This document shows positions 27,447-36,989 of a stretch of 40,762 nt of DNA, one piece after another. The position numbers were made by a program, and so were the translations under genes. This stretch comes from Planctomycetales bacterium. Lineage in GTDB: Bacteria > Planctomycetota > Planctomycetia > Pirellulales > S012-138. The first letter of the stretch is position 1. Each line of letters starts with the position of its first letter. The DNA is taken from contig WFOE01000180.1 in assembly GCA_015488215.1 (NCBI GenBank), positions 1-40,762 of the forward strand. The letters run 5' to 3'. Below the pieces are notes generated by a model. It did not search any database and was not told where the DNA came from. It saw nothing but the letters and a program-made list of their open reading frames with translations.

Positions 27447-30158
27447 ATGCAACCATCGCGTGCTTCCCGCTGCGAGGAAGCCGGAGAGAAGTCGGACCGG
27501 CCTTCGCTCGGAGGCTCGAGGCCGCTTTGGCGCTATCACCCGCTGGTGCTCGTGCTGGTGCCGGTCTGCGTAGGGATTGTGTTTGATCGCTACCGGCCGC
27601 TTTCGCTCCGGGTGTGGCTTGTGCTGTCCGGCGCGGGGCTTTTGAGTTGGGGGGTGCTTTTCTGGTTCCGCCGCCGCGGGGTGGCCTGGGTTGCGCTGGC
27701 CGTGGCGTTGGCCGGGCTAGGGGCGGCGTGGCACCATCGCCACTGGCACGATGTGCCGCCGGACCACCTGGTTCACCTGGCCGGTTGGAACCCCCAGCCG
27801 ATGGCCCTGCGGGGACGGGTGCTCCGCGTGCCGGAAGAACCGGTGCCGCTGCCGCCTTCGCCCCTGCGGCCTCGGGCCCAGGAAAGCTGCCGCTGGGAGA
27901 TCGAAGCGGAGCAAGTGCGCATCGGCCGCCGGTGGCAAGGGTGCTCGGGCCGGGTGCGGGTGATAAGCCCCAGCCCGGGACCGGCACTGCTGCCGGGCGA
28001 CGAAGTGGAACTGCTGGGCCAGTTGGGCCGGTACGCTCCGCCGGCCAACCCGGGGCAGTGGGACCACCAGGCCCACGCTCGGGCCCAAGGCGTGCGCATC
28101 TATCTGCGCGTGCAGTATGCCGAGGCGGTCCGGCTTTGCCGCCGGGGAAGTGGACTTTCGCCGCGGCGATTGCTGGCCCTGGCCCGACAACGAGCCAAAG
28201 GGTTGCTGGCCCGGTACGTCGCTTCGGAAAACACGCCGCTTGCCGCCGCGTTGCTGCTGGGAGCACGCCGCCAGGTGCCGCATGAAACCACCGACGCCTT
28301 CTTCCGCACCAACACAATCCATTTTCTGGCCATCTCCGGGCTGCACGTGGGCATGCTGGCCGTGGTGTTGCTGGTGCTGCTGCGATGGGGGCTGCTGCCT
28401 CGCCGGGTGGCGCTGGTGCTGGTTGGCCTGGGCACGCTGGCCTACACGCTCCTGACCGGTGCGCCGCCTTCGGCCGTAAGGGCCACGGTGCTGGTGCTCA
28501 TCACCGCGGCCAGCTACTGGCTCTACCGTCCCCAGCGGCCTTGGAACACCCTGGCCGCCGCGGCCCTGGTGGTGCTGGCGCTGAATCCGGCCGACCTGTT
28601 CCGTGTAGGTCCCCAGCTTTCGTTCCTGGCCGTGGGCACTCTGGGGGCGCTTGCCCCCTGGTGGAACCGCTGGCGGCAATACGACGCTCTGGAGCGGCTC
28701 ATCCGCCAAACGCGCCCCTGGCCGGTACGCGCCGCGCGGCACCTTGGCCGGTGGCTAGGGCGAGGGTTGCTGGGGGCGAGCCTGCTCTGGCTGGTGTCGC
28801 TGCCGCTGGTGGCCCATCGGTTCCACCTGGTTGCCCCGGTGGCCGTGCCGCTGACGGTGCTGCTGACCGTTCCGGTGGCTCTGGCCCTGCTGGGCTCCCT
28901 GGGCGTGCTGCTGCTGGGTGCATGGTTCCCTCCGGGGGCGGCACTTTGCGGGCTGGTGGCCAGTTGGTCCCTGGAGGGGATACAGTCTGCAGTGCACGCG
29001 GCGGCCCAGGTGCCCGGGACCCATTGGTTCGTTGCCGGGCCGCGTCCAGTCACCGTGCTTGCGTTTTACGGTTTGCTTGCCGTGTGGTACTTGGGTTTGC
29101 GGCTCTGGGGGCGCCGGGGGCTGTGGCTGGCAATGGCCGCCTGGGCAGTGGTGCTGCTGGGAGACTGGCTCACCCCACGGCTTGCCCCCGGCCGGATGCA
29201 CCTGGCTTTCTTGAGCCTGGGGCATGGGCTTTGTACGGTCATCCATCTGCCCGACGGGCGCACGGTGCTTTACGACTGCGGGGCGATGGGCCGCCCGGAG
29301 CTGGCCGCCCGAACCGTGGCCGAATACCTGTGGCACAGCGGCCGCCGGCGCGTGGACCTGGTGGTGATTTCCCATGCGGACGTGGACCACTTCAACGCCT
29401 TGCCGCAGTTGGCTCGCTTTGTGCCGGTACGCGAGGTGGTCGTGCATCGGGGATGCTTCGACTCGGCCGACGCGGCCACCGCGTTTTTGCAACAAGAGCT
29501 GGTCCGGTTGGGCATCCCGTACCGCGAAGTCGTAGCCGGACACACGCTGTTGCAGGACCAGCAGTGGCGTCTGCACGTGTTGGCTCCCGCGTGGCCCCTG
29601 CCCGAGGGGAAAGACAACGCCCGCAGCCTGGTGGTGGAGCTGGAGTATCGCGGCCACCGCGTCCTGTTGCCCGGGGACCTGGAAGGCCGAGGGCTTGCCC
29701 GGTTGCTGGCCCTTCCCGCCCGGAGGTGCCAGGGGTTGCTGGCTCCCCACCACGGCAGCCGCAACAGCAACCCGCCGGGTCTGGCCCGGTGGTGTCGTCC
29801 TCGGTGGGTGGTCATCAGCGGGCCGCGTCCCCGGCCCGGCGAGCCGCCCCCGGCCGAAGCCGCCTATCGGGCCCACGGGGCCGTGGTGCTGCACACCGGC
29901 CGCGTCGGCGCCGTGCTGGCCGAACTTGCTCCCGAAGAAACGCGGCTGCGGGCATACGGGTTGCCGGACCGAACGTGGAGCTGGCCCGCAGCGGAAGGCC
30001 GGAACGCCAATCGGGCTGCGGCTACTCCTCGGCGAAAAGCCGGCGAAGGAACTGCATACACGGTTCCCAGGCCTGGGCCGCCTCCTCGAAATCCACCGGC
30101 ATGGTTCGCAGCGGACGGGGCAACGGCAGATCGGGGCGTACTTTCACCCGGGCGCTGA
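27447..30158 (+). CDS. comEC: ComEC/Rec2 family competence protein
   Basis: Competence domain FRTNTIHFLAISGLHVGMLAVVLL, GAPPSAVRATVLV, and MBL-like C-terminus VVISHADVDHFNALPQL, LLAPHHGSRNSNPP. Confidence 0.92.
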   Translation: MQPSRASRCEEAGEKSDRPSLGGSRPLWRYHPLVLVLVPVCVGIVFDRYRPLSLRVWLVLSGAGLLSWGVLFWFRRRGVAWVALAVALAGLGAAWHHRHWHDVPPDHLVHLAGWNPQPMALRGRVLRVPEEPVPLPPSPLRPRAQESCRWEIEAEQVRIGRRWQGCSGRVRVISPSPGPALLPGDEVELLGQLGRYAPPANPGQWDHQAHARAQGVRIYLRVQYAEAVRLCRRGSGLSPRRLLALARQRAKGLLARYVASENTPLAAALLLGARRQVPHETTDAFFRTNTIHFLAISGLHVGMLAVVLLVLLRWGLLPRRVALVLVGLGTLAYTLLTGAPPSAVRATVLVLITAASYWLYRPQRPWNTLAAAALVVLALNPADLFRVGPQLSFLAVGTLGALAPWWNRWRQYDALERLIRQTRPWPVRAARHLGRWLGRGLLGASLLWLVSLPLVAHRFHLVAPVAVPLTVLLTVPVALALLGSLGVLLLGAWFPPGAALCGLVASWSLEGIQSAVHAAAQVPGTHWFVAGPRPVTVLAFYGLLAVWYLGLRLWGRRGLWLAMAAWAVVLLGDWLTPRLAPGRMHLAFLSLGHGLCTVIHLPDGRTVLYDCGAMGRPELAARTVAEYLWHSGRRRVDLVVISHADVDHFNALPQLARFVPVREVVVHRGCFDSADAATAFLQQELVRLGIPYREVVAGHTLLQDQQWRLHVLAPAWPLPEGKDNARSLVVELEYRGHRVLLPGDLEGRGLARLLALPARRCQGLLAPHHGSRNSNPPGLARWCRPRWVVISGPRPRPGEPPPAEAAYRAHGAVVLHTGRVGAVLAELAPEETRLRAYGLPDRTWSWPAAEGRNANRAAATPRRKAGEGTAYTVPRPGPPPRNPPAWFAADGATADRGVLSPGR

Positions 30159-31071
30159 GCGGAATCTGGGCACTGGGCCCCCGGGCCAACTGCTCCTCCA
30201 CCGTCGGAGAGAGCAGGAACCGCACCAGCCGCCGGGCCGCTTCCGGGTGGGGGCTTCCGCGAATGACGCACACCGTGTTGGGAATCAGGAGCACCCCCAA
30301 CCCGTCCGGCTCCTGGTCCGGGAAAACGATTGCCACCGGATGCCCGGCCCGTACGGCCAGATGGGCGTCGTCCGTGTCGGTAATCCCCCACCACAGCCGT
30401 CCGGCGGCCACTTCCTCGGCCACGTGGCGATTGCCGGCCAGGATGCGAACCTGATTCTGCTTGATGCGGCGGTAATACTCCCGGGCCCGCTCCGTTCCCC
30501 AATGGGCGAACAGACACGCCGCGTGCGTGGCCGTGGTGCCGAACAGCGGTTTGGCCATGCCCGCCTTGCCCCGGTAACGCGGATTGGTCAGATCGAGGAT
30601 GGAGCGGGGATACGCTTCGGGCCGCAGCTTGTCGGTGTTGACGAGGAGCACCCGGGCCCGGGCGGCCAGTCCGAACCAACTGCCGTCGGCGGCGCGGAAC
30701 TGCGGGGGAAAGGATTCCGCCTCGGGAATCTTCAGCGGCTGAAGCAACCCCGCCTGCTTCAGCCGCAGCGTGTGCAGCACCTCGTTGTTCCAGAACACGT
30801 CGCACTGGGGGCGCCGTCCCTGGGCCAGAATGGCCTGGGCCAGCCCCACCGTTTTGGTCGATTCGGTGTCGTACTTCGGCAGCGGTTTCACGCCGGTTTG
30901 TTCGGCAAATTGCTCAAGCAGCGGAGCCGAAAACTCCTCGTCTAGTGCCGTATAAACGACCACTTGTTCTCCCGTGGCCGGCCAGCAGCCGCCGCCGGCC
31001 ACAAGAGCGACCAGGTAGAGCGTCCCGGCAAGCGCCGGTCGAGCCAAGCGTTCCCCGTGCTTTCTGGCCAT
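30022..31071 (-). CDS. Iron(III)-type ABC transporter substrate-binding lipoprotein
   Basis: LVAGGGC lipobox; VVVYTALDEEFSAPLLEQFAEQTGV, DVFWNNEVLHTLRLKQAGLL, ARVLLVNTDKL. Confidence 0.85.
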   Translation of the reverse strand: MARKHGERLARPALAGTLYLVALVAGGGCWPATGEQVVVYTALDEEFSAPLLEQFAEQTGVKPLPKYDTESTKTVGLAQAILAQGRRPQCDVFWNNEVLHTLRLKQAGLLQPLKIPEAESFPPQFRAADGSWFGLAARARVLLVNTDKLRPEAYPRSILDLTNPRYRGKAGMAKPLFGTTATHAACLFAHWGTERAREYYRRIKQNQVRILAGNRHVAEEVAAGRLWWGITDTDDAHLAVRAGHPVAIVFPDQEPDGLGVLLIPNTVCVIRGSPHPEAARRLVRFLLSPTVEEQLARGPSAQIPLSARVKVRPDLPLPRPLRTMPVDFEEAAQAWEPCMQFLRRLFAEE

Positions 31072-31100
31072 CGTCGCACCCGTTGCGAAGCCCGCTTGGA

Positions 31101-32072
31101 TCAGGAGAAATACACCCGCTGGGCCGTCTGGCGCAGAATCCAGCGCCGGTCCGCTTCGCTGAGGAAATCGGCCCGCTTGCGGATCAGATCAATCGAGTCG
31201 GTGTAGGTGTGGCCGTTTTGCACCTGGAAGGGGCAATCGCTGGCCCACATCAGCCGCTCGGGCCCGAACGACTCGTACACCCGGCGGAGCATCGGCAGCA
31301 GATCGGTATAAGGGGGGCGTTTCTTGCCCAGGGCGTAATAAGCCGACACCTTGACGAACGCACGGCGGTGGCGAGCCAGGCGGCAGAGGTTCTTCAGGTC
31401 CGCCGAGCGAATCTGTCCGTCAATCCCAATCCGGCCGAAGTGGTCCACCACCAGCGTGGTGTCCGGGTAACGTGTGCACATGCGATCCAGCAGCGGCAGC
31501 GCCTCGGGGTTGACCAGGGCGCAGATGGCCTGACCGGTTTCGGCTGCCGTGCGCCACATGGTGTGCATCCCGGGCGAGTCGATCCACGTTTGCAGGTCGC
31601 GGCGGCCCGGATGGATTCGGAACCCGCGCACGCCCCGGCGGAGCAGTTGCTTCATGGTTTGCCGGGGCCGGTGGTGTTCGTCGATGACGGCCACGGCGGA
31701 GAACACCCCGGGAAAACGCTCCAGGGTGTCGAGCATGTAGGAGTTGTCGAAGCCGTAGAAGCTCATCTGGATGAGCACCACGCGGTCCACTCCCACGGCC
31801 CGGGCATGGGCCAGCAGTTGCCAGGGAGTGAAGCTGGGCGGGGCCATCTGCTCGCGGCGCCAACCGGGGGCCAGCGGGTAACGCCGGGTATCGGGAGTCC
31901 AGACGTGCACGTGGGCGTCTATCCACCCGGGCCGACACGGACCGCCCAGCCCGGGCCCGGCCTGGGCCGCGGTAGCCAGCGCCATCGTGCCGGCAAGCCC
32001 CCGGCCCAGAAACGCCCTCCGCGAAAGTTCCCGCTCCCCGCCCGGAGAGAACGCAGCGCTTGGTTTCATCAT
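31101..32072 (-). CDS. Amidohydrolase family protein with Tat signal
   Basis: RRAFLGRGLAGTMALA; GWIDAHVHVWTPDTRRYPL, LVVDHFGRIG, LMWASDCPF. Start at 32072. Confidence 0.88.
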   Translation of the reverse strand: MMKPSAAFSPGGERELSRRAFLGRGLAGTMALATAAQAGPGLGGPCRPGWIDAHVHVWTPDTRRYPLAPGWRREQMAPPSFTPWQLLAHARAVGVDRVVLIQMSFYGFDNSYMLDTLERFPGVFSAVAVIDEHHRPRQTMKQLLRRGVRGFRIHPGRRDLQTWIDSPGMHTMWRTAAETGQAICALVNPEALPLLDRMCTRYPDTTLVVDHFGRIGIDGQIRSADLKNLCRLARHRRAFVKVSAYYALGKKRPPYTDLLPMLRRVYESFGPERLMWASDCPFQVQNGHTYTDSIDLIRKRADFLSEADRRWILRQTAQRVYFS

Positions 32073-32324
32073 GGCAGATTCTTGCAGACGAGGATGTTGT
32101 TGTGCGGCGAGTTGGCCTCGGCGCACCGGAACCTTACTTCTGCCTACAAAGCAAGACCAGACAGCCGGCCATCGGCGCAGCTTGCCAAGCCGCAGGCGAA
32201 CAACCACTATGATAAGAGAACCGCCGCCGGAGCCAATGAAAAACTCCCTCCGGACGGCAAGGCGGCTTCGGATGGCACTCTCATGTTCTCCAGCTTTTTG
32301 TTTTCCAGCGAAGGCACAAGCAAC

Positions 32325-33623
32325 ATGCTCCAACCAGTAGCGCCGACCCGTGCCCCGGCCTGCTCCGGCTGGAATCCCAAGGCCGTTTGCCTGCTTGCCG
32401 CGGCTGGGCTTGTTTTGTTCGGAACGCTCTGCGGTCCCTTGGCCGCCGGGGAGTCCCGACTCGTGCTGCCGCAGGAGTGCCGGGTGGCCATCGTCGGCTC
32501 CGGGCTGGTGGAACAGGCCGCCGGAGTGGGCTACTGGGAAACGGCCCTACGCGTGCTCCATCCCCGGCACAAGTTCCGCGTGCGCAATCTGGGCTGGACC
32601 GGCGATACGGTGTTCGGCGAGGCCCGAGCCGAGTTCGGCACGCCCGAGGACGGATACCGCCGGTTGCTGGAACAAGTGAAGCTGGTGCGCCCGCACCTGG
32701 TGCTGGTGGTGTACGGCCAGAACGAATCATTCGCCGGACCGGACGACTTGCTGCGTTTCCGCCGCGGGGTGCAACGGCTGCTCCGGGACCTCCGAGCCCC
32801 GCGACGACAACTGGTCGTCGTGCTGCCGCCGCGGATGGTTACTCCCACAGGACTGCCTCCGCTGCAGTGGCAGCAGCAGTATGCCGAAACACTGCGGCAA
32901 CAAGCCCGGGCTGCTGGTGCCCTGGTGGTGGACTGGTTCCATGCCGCCAGGCTCTCTTCGCCGGGGAAGAGAATCCCGCAGGCGTATGCCTCCAACGGAC
33001 TGCAACTGACCCCGTTTGGCTACTGGCTCACCGCGGCCGAGCTGGCCCGGCAGCTTGGCTTCCGCCCGGTGGCCTGGGAAGTGACGCTGGTGGTGAAAGA
33101 GGGCCGCTTGCAGGTGGAACAGGCTCGCGGAACGCAGGTTGTAGTGCCCCGGGACGGGCAGGAAAGGATGGCCTTCTCCTGCCACGACGCCCACTTGCCC
33201 CCGCCGCTTTCCCCGGGCGGTGCGAGCCGGGAGCGGGCCTCTTTGCTGCAGACGTGGCCTGGCTACAAACGCGTGCTTCGCATCAAGGGTTTGCCATCAG
33301 GGCGCTGGGCCTTGCAAGCAGCCGGGCAGCAGGTGGCCGTAGCCGCCGCGGAGCAGTGGGCCGACGGCGTGTCGCTTGCGGCCGGGCCGGAGTTCGCCCA
33401 AACCGAGCGGTTGCGGCAGTTGATCCTCCAGAAGAACCAGTGGTTCCTGCACCGCTGGCGCCCGCAGAACACCACCTATTTGTTCGGCTTCCGCAAGCAC
33501 GAACAGGGGCAGAACGCCGTGGAAGTGCCTCAGTTCGAACGCCTGGTGGAAGAGCTGGACCAGCGTCTTGATCGGCTCCAGCAGCCCCGGCGGCAGAGCT
33601 ACCAACTGGTCCGGCTGCCTTGA
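32325..33623 (+). CDS. SGNH/GDSL-type hydrolase, exported
   Basis: Signal peptide; VAIVGSGLVEQA, VRNLGWTGDTVFGEAR, LVLVVYGQNESFAG, SNGLQLTPFGYWLTA. Start 32325 or 32283. Confidence 0.75.
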   Translation: MLQPVAPTRAPACSGWNPKAVCLLAAAGLVLFGTLCGPLAAGESRLVLPQECRVAIVGSGLVEQAAGVGYWETALRVLHPRHKFRVRNLGWTGDTVFGEARAEFGTPEDGYRRLLEQVKLVRPHLVLVVYGQNESFAGPDDLLRFRRGVQRLLRDLRAPRRQLVVVLPPRMVTPTGLPPLQWQQQYAETLRQQARAAGALVVDWFHAARLSSPGKRIPQAYASNGLQLTPFGYWLTAAELARQLGFRPVAWEVTLVVKEGRLQVEQARGTQVVVPRDGQERMAFSCHDAHLPPPLSPGGASRERASLLQTWPGYKRVLRIKGLPSGRWALQAAGQQVAVAAAEQWADGVSLAAGPEFAQTERLRQLILQKNQWFLHRWRPQNTTYLFGFRKHEQGQNAVEVPQFERLVEELDQRLDRLQQPRRQSYQLVRLP

Positions 33624-33770
33624 GGGAGCGACTCACCAGCGGCCACGACTCAGGCGGCAAGCGGCACCTGGGAGAGTTTTCCGGCAGCCGGCGTGCTTCT
33701 GAATCCGGCCGCACCGGCAGGCCGATACCTGCGGTGGAACGGAATCGCCTGCCTCCGAGGAGATGCTCCC

Positions 33771-34094
33771 ATGGAAAAAACCGCCGCCCGGCGATGGTGC
33801 CCGCAGTGCCAGCAACTGGGCCGCCATGCTCCGTTGCCGCTGATGGCCGACGAAGGCCAACGCCTGCGCCAGCTTGCCAAACAGGTGCAAGGGCTTGCCC
33901 ATCGTTATTATTGTGAGAATTGCCGGGCCATCTGGCAGGCGGTCGAAGTGCCCGAGGAACTGTTGCAGCGGCTACTTGCCGCCCAGGAAGAGAATCTGAA
34001 GCTCCGGCACCAGGTGGCCATGCTGCGGTTGCTGGCAGCCCAGGCCGAATCCCCCGACCAGCAAGGTGCGGTCCCCCCCGGCAAGGCGGCTTGA
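33771..34094 (+). CDS. Small zinc-ribbon-like protein
   Basis: MEKTAARRWCPQCQQLG...YYCENCRAIW (two CxxC) followed by a helical tail; start in agatgctcccATGG context. Confidence 0.6.
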   Translation: MEKTAARRWCPQCQQLGRHAPLPLMADEGQRLRQLAKQVQGLAHRYYCENCRAIWQAVEVPEELLQRLLAAQEENLKLRHQVAMLRLLAAQAESPDQQGAVPPGKAA

Positions 34095-34156
34095 GCCATT
34101 CTGTAACGCCCGAAAAACTTGCCGATTCCGTTACAGATGCTTCGTTCTGGATAAAT

Positions 34157-34231
34157 GGTTCGTTCCCTACGGCCGATATAGCCGGAAAGAGAATCCGGTC
34201 TGTGGTCTTTTTTCGTAGGGAAGCAGGAACC
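34157..34231 (+). promoter_or_regulatory. Long hairpin sequestering the RBS and abutting the start codon of the DUF11 gene
   Basis: GGTTC+TTCCCTACG (34157-34171) pairs with CGTAGGGAA (34214-34222)+GAACC (34227-34231); ATG at 34232. Inner CCGGA/TCCGG stem and a T6 run. Confidence 0.55.
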
Positions 34232-36940
34232 ATGAAAGCGCGCGTCGGGTCGATGGCCCTGGTGGTGCTCTTGGCTGGTGGACTAGCGTTGAAAGCAGCC
34301 CCGCCGCAGCACCGGCATACGACTTCCCGAGAGTCCTCCCACGCCCACTCGCACTCCCACACCCAGGGTGCCAGCAATCCCTGGCAAGGATTGCAGCAGT
34401 TGTTGTTTGGTTCCCGAAGCAGCACCCGCCAGACGAGCCATCGGGTCCCCTCGGCCGGGCACAAGATGCGCTCTCCCCGCCGACGCGCCTCCGGCTACCG
34501 TTCGACTTATCACCAGCGGCAGCAGGGCCGGGCGGACGCGGCCCGTCACTCACACACCCCATCCCGCTCCCACCGGACCCACACCCACAGACACAATCCC
34601 AGCTCCGCGTCGCATTACCGAACCAGGGACTATGGGGAACCCACTCCGGTTGCCCCCTCGGCGGAATCCCGGCGGCGGTACGGGCGGCTTTACTCCTCGG
34701 AGCAATCTCCCGCTAAAGCCGGCAGCCGGACCAGCGCCCGCCGCGGAGCTCGTGGCCACGGCAGCACCCGAACCCGGCGGCTTGAGGTACCGGAACAGAT
34801 TGTCGAAGACCAAGGGCGCGAAACCCCGCAGCCGATCCGGCCCGCCACACTGGAAGACCCCCAAGAAGCCGAACCGCTGACCCCGGCCGAAGCAACTGCG
34901 GATTCCCAGGCCGAGCAAATCGAGAGCCGAAACGTGTCGGCTTCCTCGCGCCGTCGGCGGCTGCACAGCTCCGAGCCACGGGAAGAACCTCAACCGGTCG
35001 AAGAACCGCAGCCGGCAAGCGACCTGGCCGAACCAACTTCGCCGGCCGTTGATCCGGCCCGGCAGGAGTTTCCCGCCCCGGTGCCGCAAGCTGCGTCGGC
35101 GTCCGCCCCCGCCGTTCCGGCCGAGCCCACGCCCGTGCCGCAGGGGAGCTCTCTACTGGCCGAAGCAGCCGGACCGGCTCCGCTGCTGATGGCCGTCAGT
35201 CCCACGCTGGCGGTGCAGACCCTGGGGCCGCGCGAGCTAGTGGTGGGCCAGGTGGCTTCGTATCGCATTCGGGTCAAAAACGCCGGGCAGGTCAACGCCC
35301 AGGGGATTGTCGTTTCGGTGGACATTCCCGCTTGGGTCGAAGTGGTGCAAAGCCAGGCCGCCGAGGGCAAGGCCCAGGTGCAGCACACCGGCGGCAACCG
35401 CACCTTGCAGTGGCACCTGGACCAGCTTGCCCCCGGCAAGCAGACCGAACTGGCACTGAAGCTGCGGCCGACAGAAAACCGTCCGGTGGCCCTCAACGTG
35501 CGGTGGATTACCCAGCCGCTGGATTCCCGGCTGCAGATTGCCGTGAAAGAAGCGCGGCTGGAACTTGCACTGACCGGCCCGGACCAGGTGGAGTTCGGCC
35601 AGCGGGCGGTGTATCGCTTGACCTTCAGCAACCCCGGCACCGCAGATGCCAAGAATGTGAAAATCCGCCTGCTGCCTATCGACCCGACCGACCAGGCCGA
35701 CGAACACACCCTGGGCACCATCCCGGCCGGTGGGCGGAAAGTGGTGGAAGTGGAACTGGTAGCTCGCCGCCGCGGCACGCTCAACATCCAGGTGGAAGCC
35801 AGCGCCGAAGGTGGCGTCTCGGCCGCCAGCTCCAAGCAGGTACGCGTGCTTCAGGCCCAACTGGCCGTGGCCGTGCGAGGGCCGAAGTTCCGCTATGCGG
35901 GCACGCCGGCCAGCTACCAGATTGAAGTGGCCAACCGGGGCGACGCCGCGGCAAAGAACGTCGTGGTGGAAGCCCGGCTCCCCTCGGCCGTCGATTTTCT
36001 GAACAGCTCGCACGGAGGCCGCTACGACGAAAAACGGGGCGTGCTCCGCTGGAAACTGGGCCGCCTGGCTCCCGGCGAAGCCATCACCCTGAAAGCCAAC
36101 CTGCAGTGGACCGCCGAAGGGCAAAGCACCGTGCGGGTGGAAGCCAAAGGGGAACCGCAGCTCCAGGCCGTCGCCCGGCTGGATACCCGCGTGGTCGGAC
36201 TGGCTGATCTGGACCTGGACCTCAAAGGTCCCCACGGCGCCGCACCGGTGGGCGAGGAAATCACCTACCAGGTGATCCTCTCCAACCAGGGGACCAAAGC
36301 GGCCGAGTCGGTGTTCGTGCGGGTGCAGCTTTCGCCGCAGTTGCAGCCTCTGGGGGTGGAAGGCGTAGGCGACAAGTTCCAGATCCAAGGGACTCAGGTC
36401 AGCGCTTCGGTCGATCTGGTACCCGCCGGCAAAAAGCGCGTGTTGAAAATCCGCTGTCGGGCGCTGGAGCCGGGCAACCACGTGGTGCAGGTGCAGGCTC
36501 TGTGTCCTTCGCTGAACATCCAACTGGGCGAGCAGAAAACCACGCGCTTCTACGGGGACGAACCGCCCGCGGCCCGAACCACCGGCCTGCCCCAGCCGGC
36601 CGGGCGGCAATCGCCCGCAGGCCAGTTGGAACCAGCCCCGCTGGAACCCATTCCCGAATCGAAGCCTTCGGTCGCGCCGTCGTTGCCGGGCCAGCCGGGA
36701 ACGCAAGGGACCGTTACTCCGACCGTCCCTGCCCCGGCCACTTCGCCCGCAACGGGCGCCCTGCCTTCGCTTCAACGCCGTTACGGAGAGCCGACCCCGG
36801 TGGTGCCGCTTCCCGCCCGGAGCTCTGCCGGTTCGTCTAATCCGAGTTCAGCCAGGCCGGTACTTTCCAGTACGCCCCGTCCGGCCGAAGAACCCACGCC
36901 GGTGCTCCCTTCGCCACAGAAAGACGGCAAAGCCAACTAG
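34232..36940 (+). CDS. Large exported DUF11/CARDB-repeat surface protein with His-rich N-terminus
   Basis: Signal peptide MKARVGSMALVVLLAGGLAL; repeated YRIRVKNAGQVNAQGIVVSVDIP, YRLTFSNPGTADAKNVKIRLLP, YQIEVANRGDAAAKNVVVEARLP, YQVILSNQGTKAAESVFVRVQL. Confidence 0.85.
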   Translation: MKARVGSMALVVLLAGGLALKAAPPQHRHTTSRESSHAHSHSHTQGASNPWQGLQQLLFGSRSSTRQTSHRVPSAGHKMRSPRRRASGYRSTYHQRQQGRADAARHSHTPSRSHRTHTHRHNPSSASHYRTRDYGEPTPVAPSAESRRRYGRLYSSEQSPAKAGSRTSARRGARGHGSTRTRRLEVPEQIVEDQGRETPQPIRPATLEDPQEAEPLTPAEATADSQAEQIESRNVSASSRRRRLHSSEPREEPQPVEEPQPASDLAEPTSPAVDPARQEFPAPVPQAASASAPAVPAEPTPVPQGSSLLAEAAGPAPLLMAVSPTLAVQTLGPRELVVGQVASYRIRVKNAGQVNAQGIVVSVDIPAWVEVVQSQAAEGKAQVQHTGGNRTLQWHLDQLAPGKQTELALKLRPTENRPVALNVRWITQPLDSRLQIAVKEARLELALTGPDQVEFGQRAVYRLTFSNPGTADAKNVKIRLLPIDPTDQADEHTLGTIPAGGRKVVEVELVARRRGTLNIQVEASAEGGVSAASSKQVRVLQAQLAVAVRGPKFRYAGTPASYQIEVANRGDAAAKNVVVEARLPSAVDFLNSSHGGRYDEKRGVLRWKLGRLAPGEAITLKANLQWTAEGQSTVRVEAKGEPQLQAVARLDTRVVGLADLDLDLKGPHGAAPVGEEITYQVILSNQGTKAAESVFVRVQLSPQLQPLGVEGVGDKFQIQGTQVSASVDLVPAGKKRVLKIRCRALEPGNHVVQVQALCPSLNIQLGEQKTTRFYGDEPPAARTTGLPQPAGRQSPAGQLEPAPLEPIPESKPSVAPSLPGQPGTQGTVTPTVPAPATSPATGALPSLQRRYGEPTPVVPLPARSSAGSSNPSSARPVLSSTPRPAEEPTPVLPSPQKDGKAN

Positions 36941-36989
36941 CCGAGCAGCGGGTGGTTGGTGGCCGGTGGCGGCTCTTCCCGCCCGGGAC

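Noticed and set aside
28385-30454. 689-aa plus-strand ORF overlapping comEC in another frame
   Set aside because: Ala/Gly/Arg/Pro-rich shadow frame with no recognisable domain; comEC is well supported in frame.
30945-32282. N-terminal ~446 aa of the 892-aa ORF 30945-33623
   Set aside because: Lies antisense to the amidohydrolase gene and lacks domain signal; the real SGNH hydrolase start with signal peptide is near 32325.
35237-36775. 512-aa minus-strand ORF opposite the DUF11 gene
   Set aside because: Arg/Gln/His-rich shadow with no domain signature.
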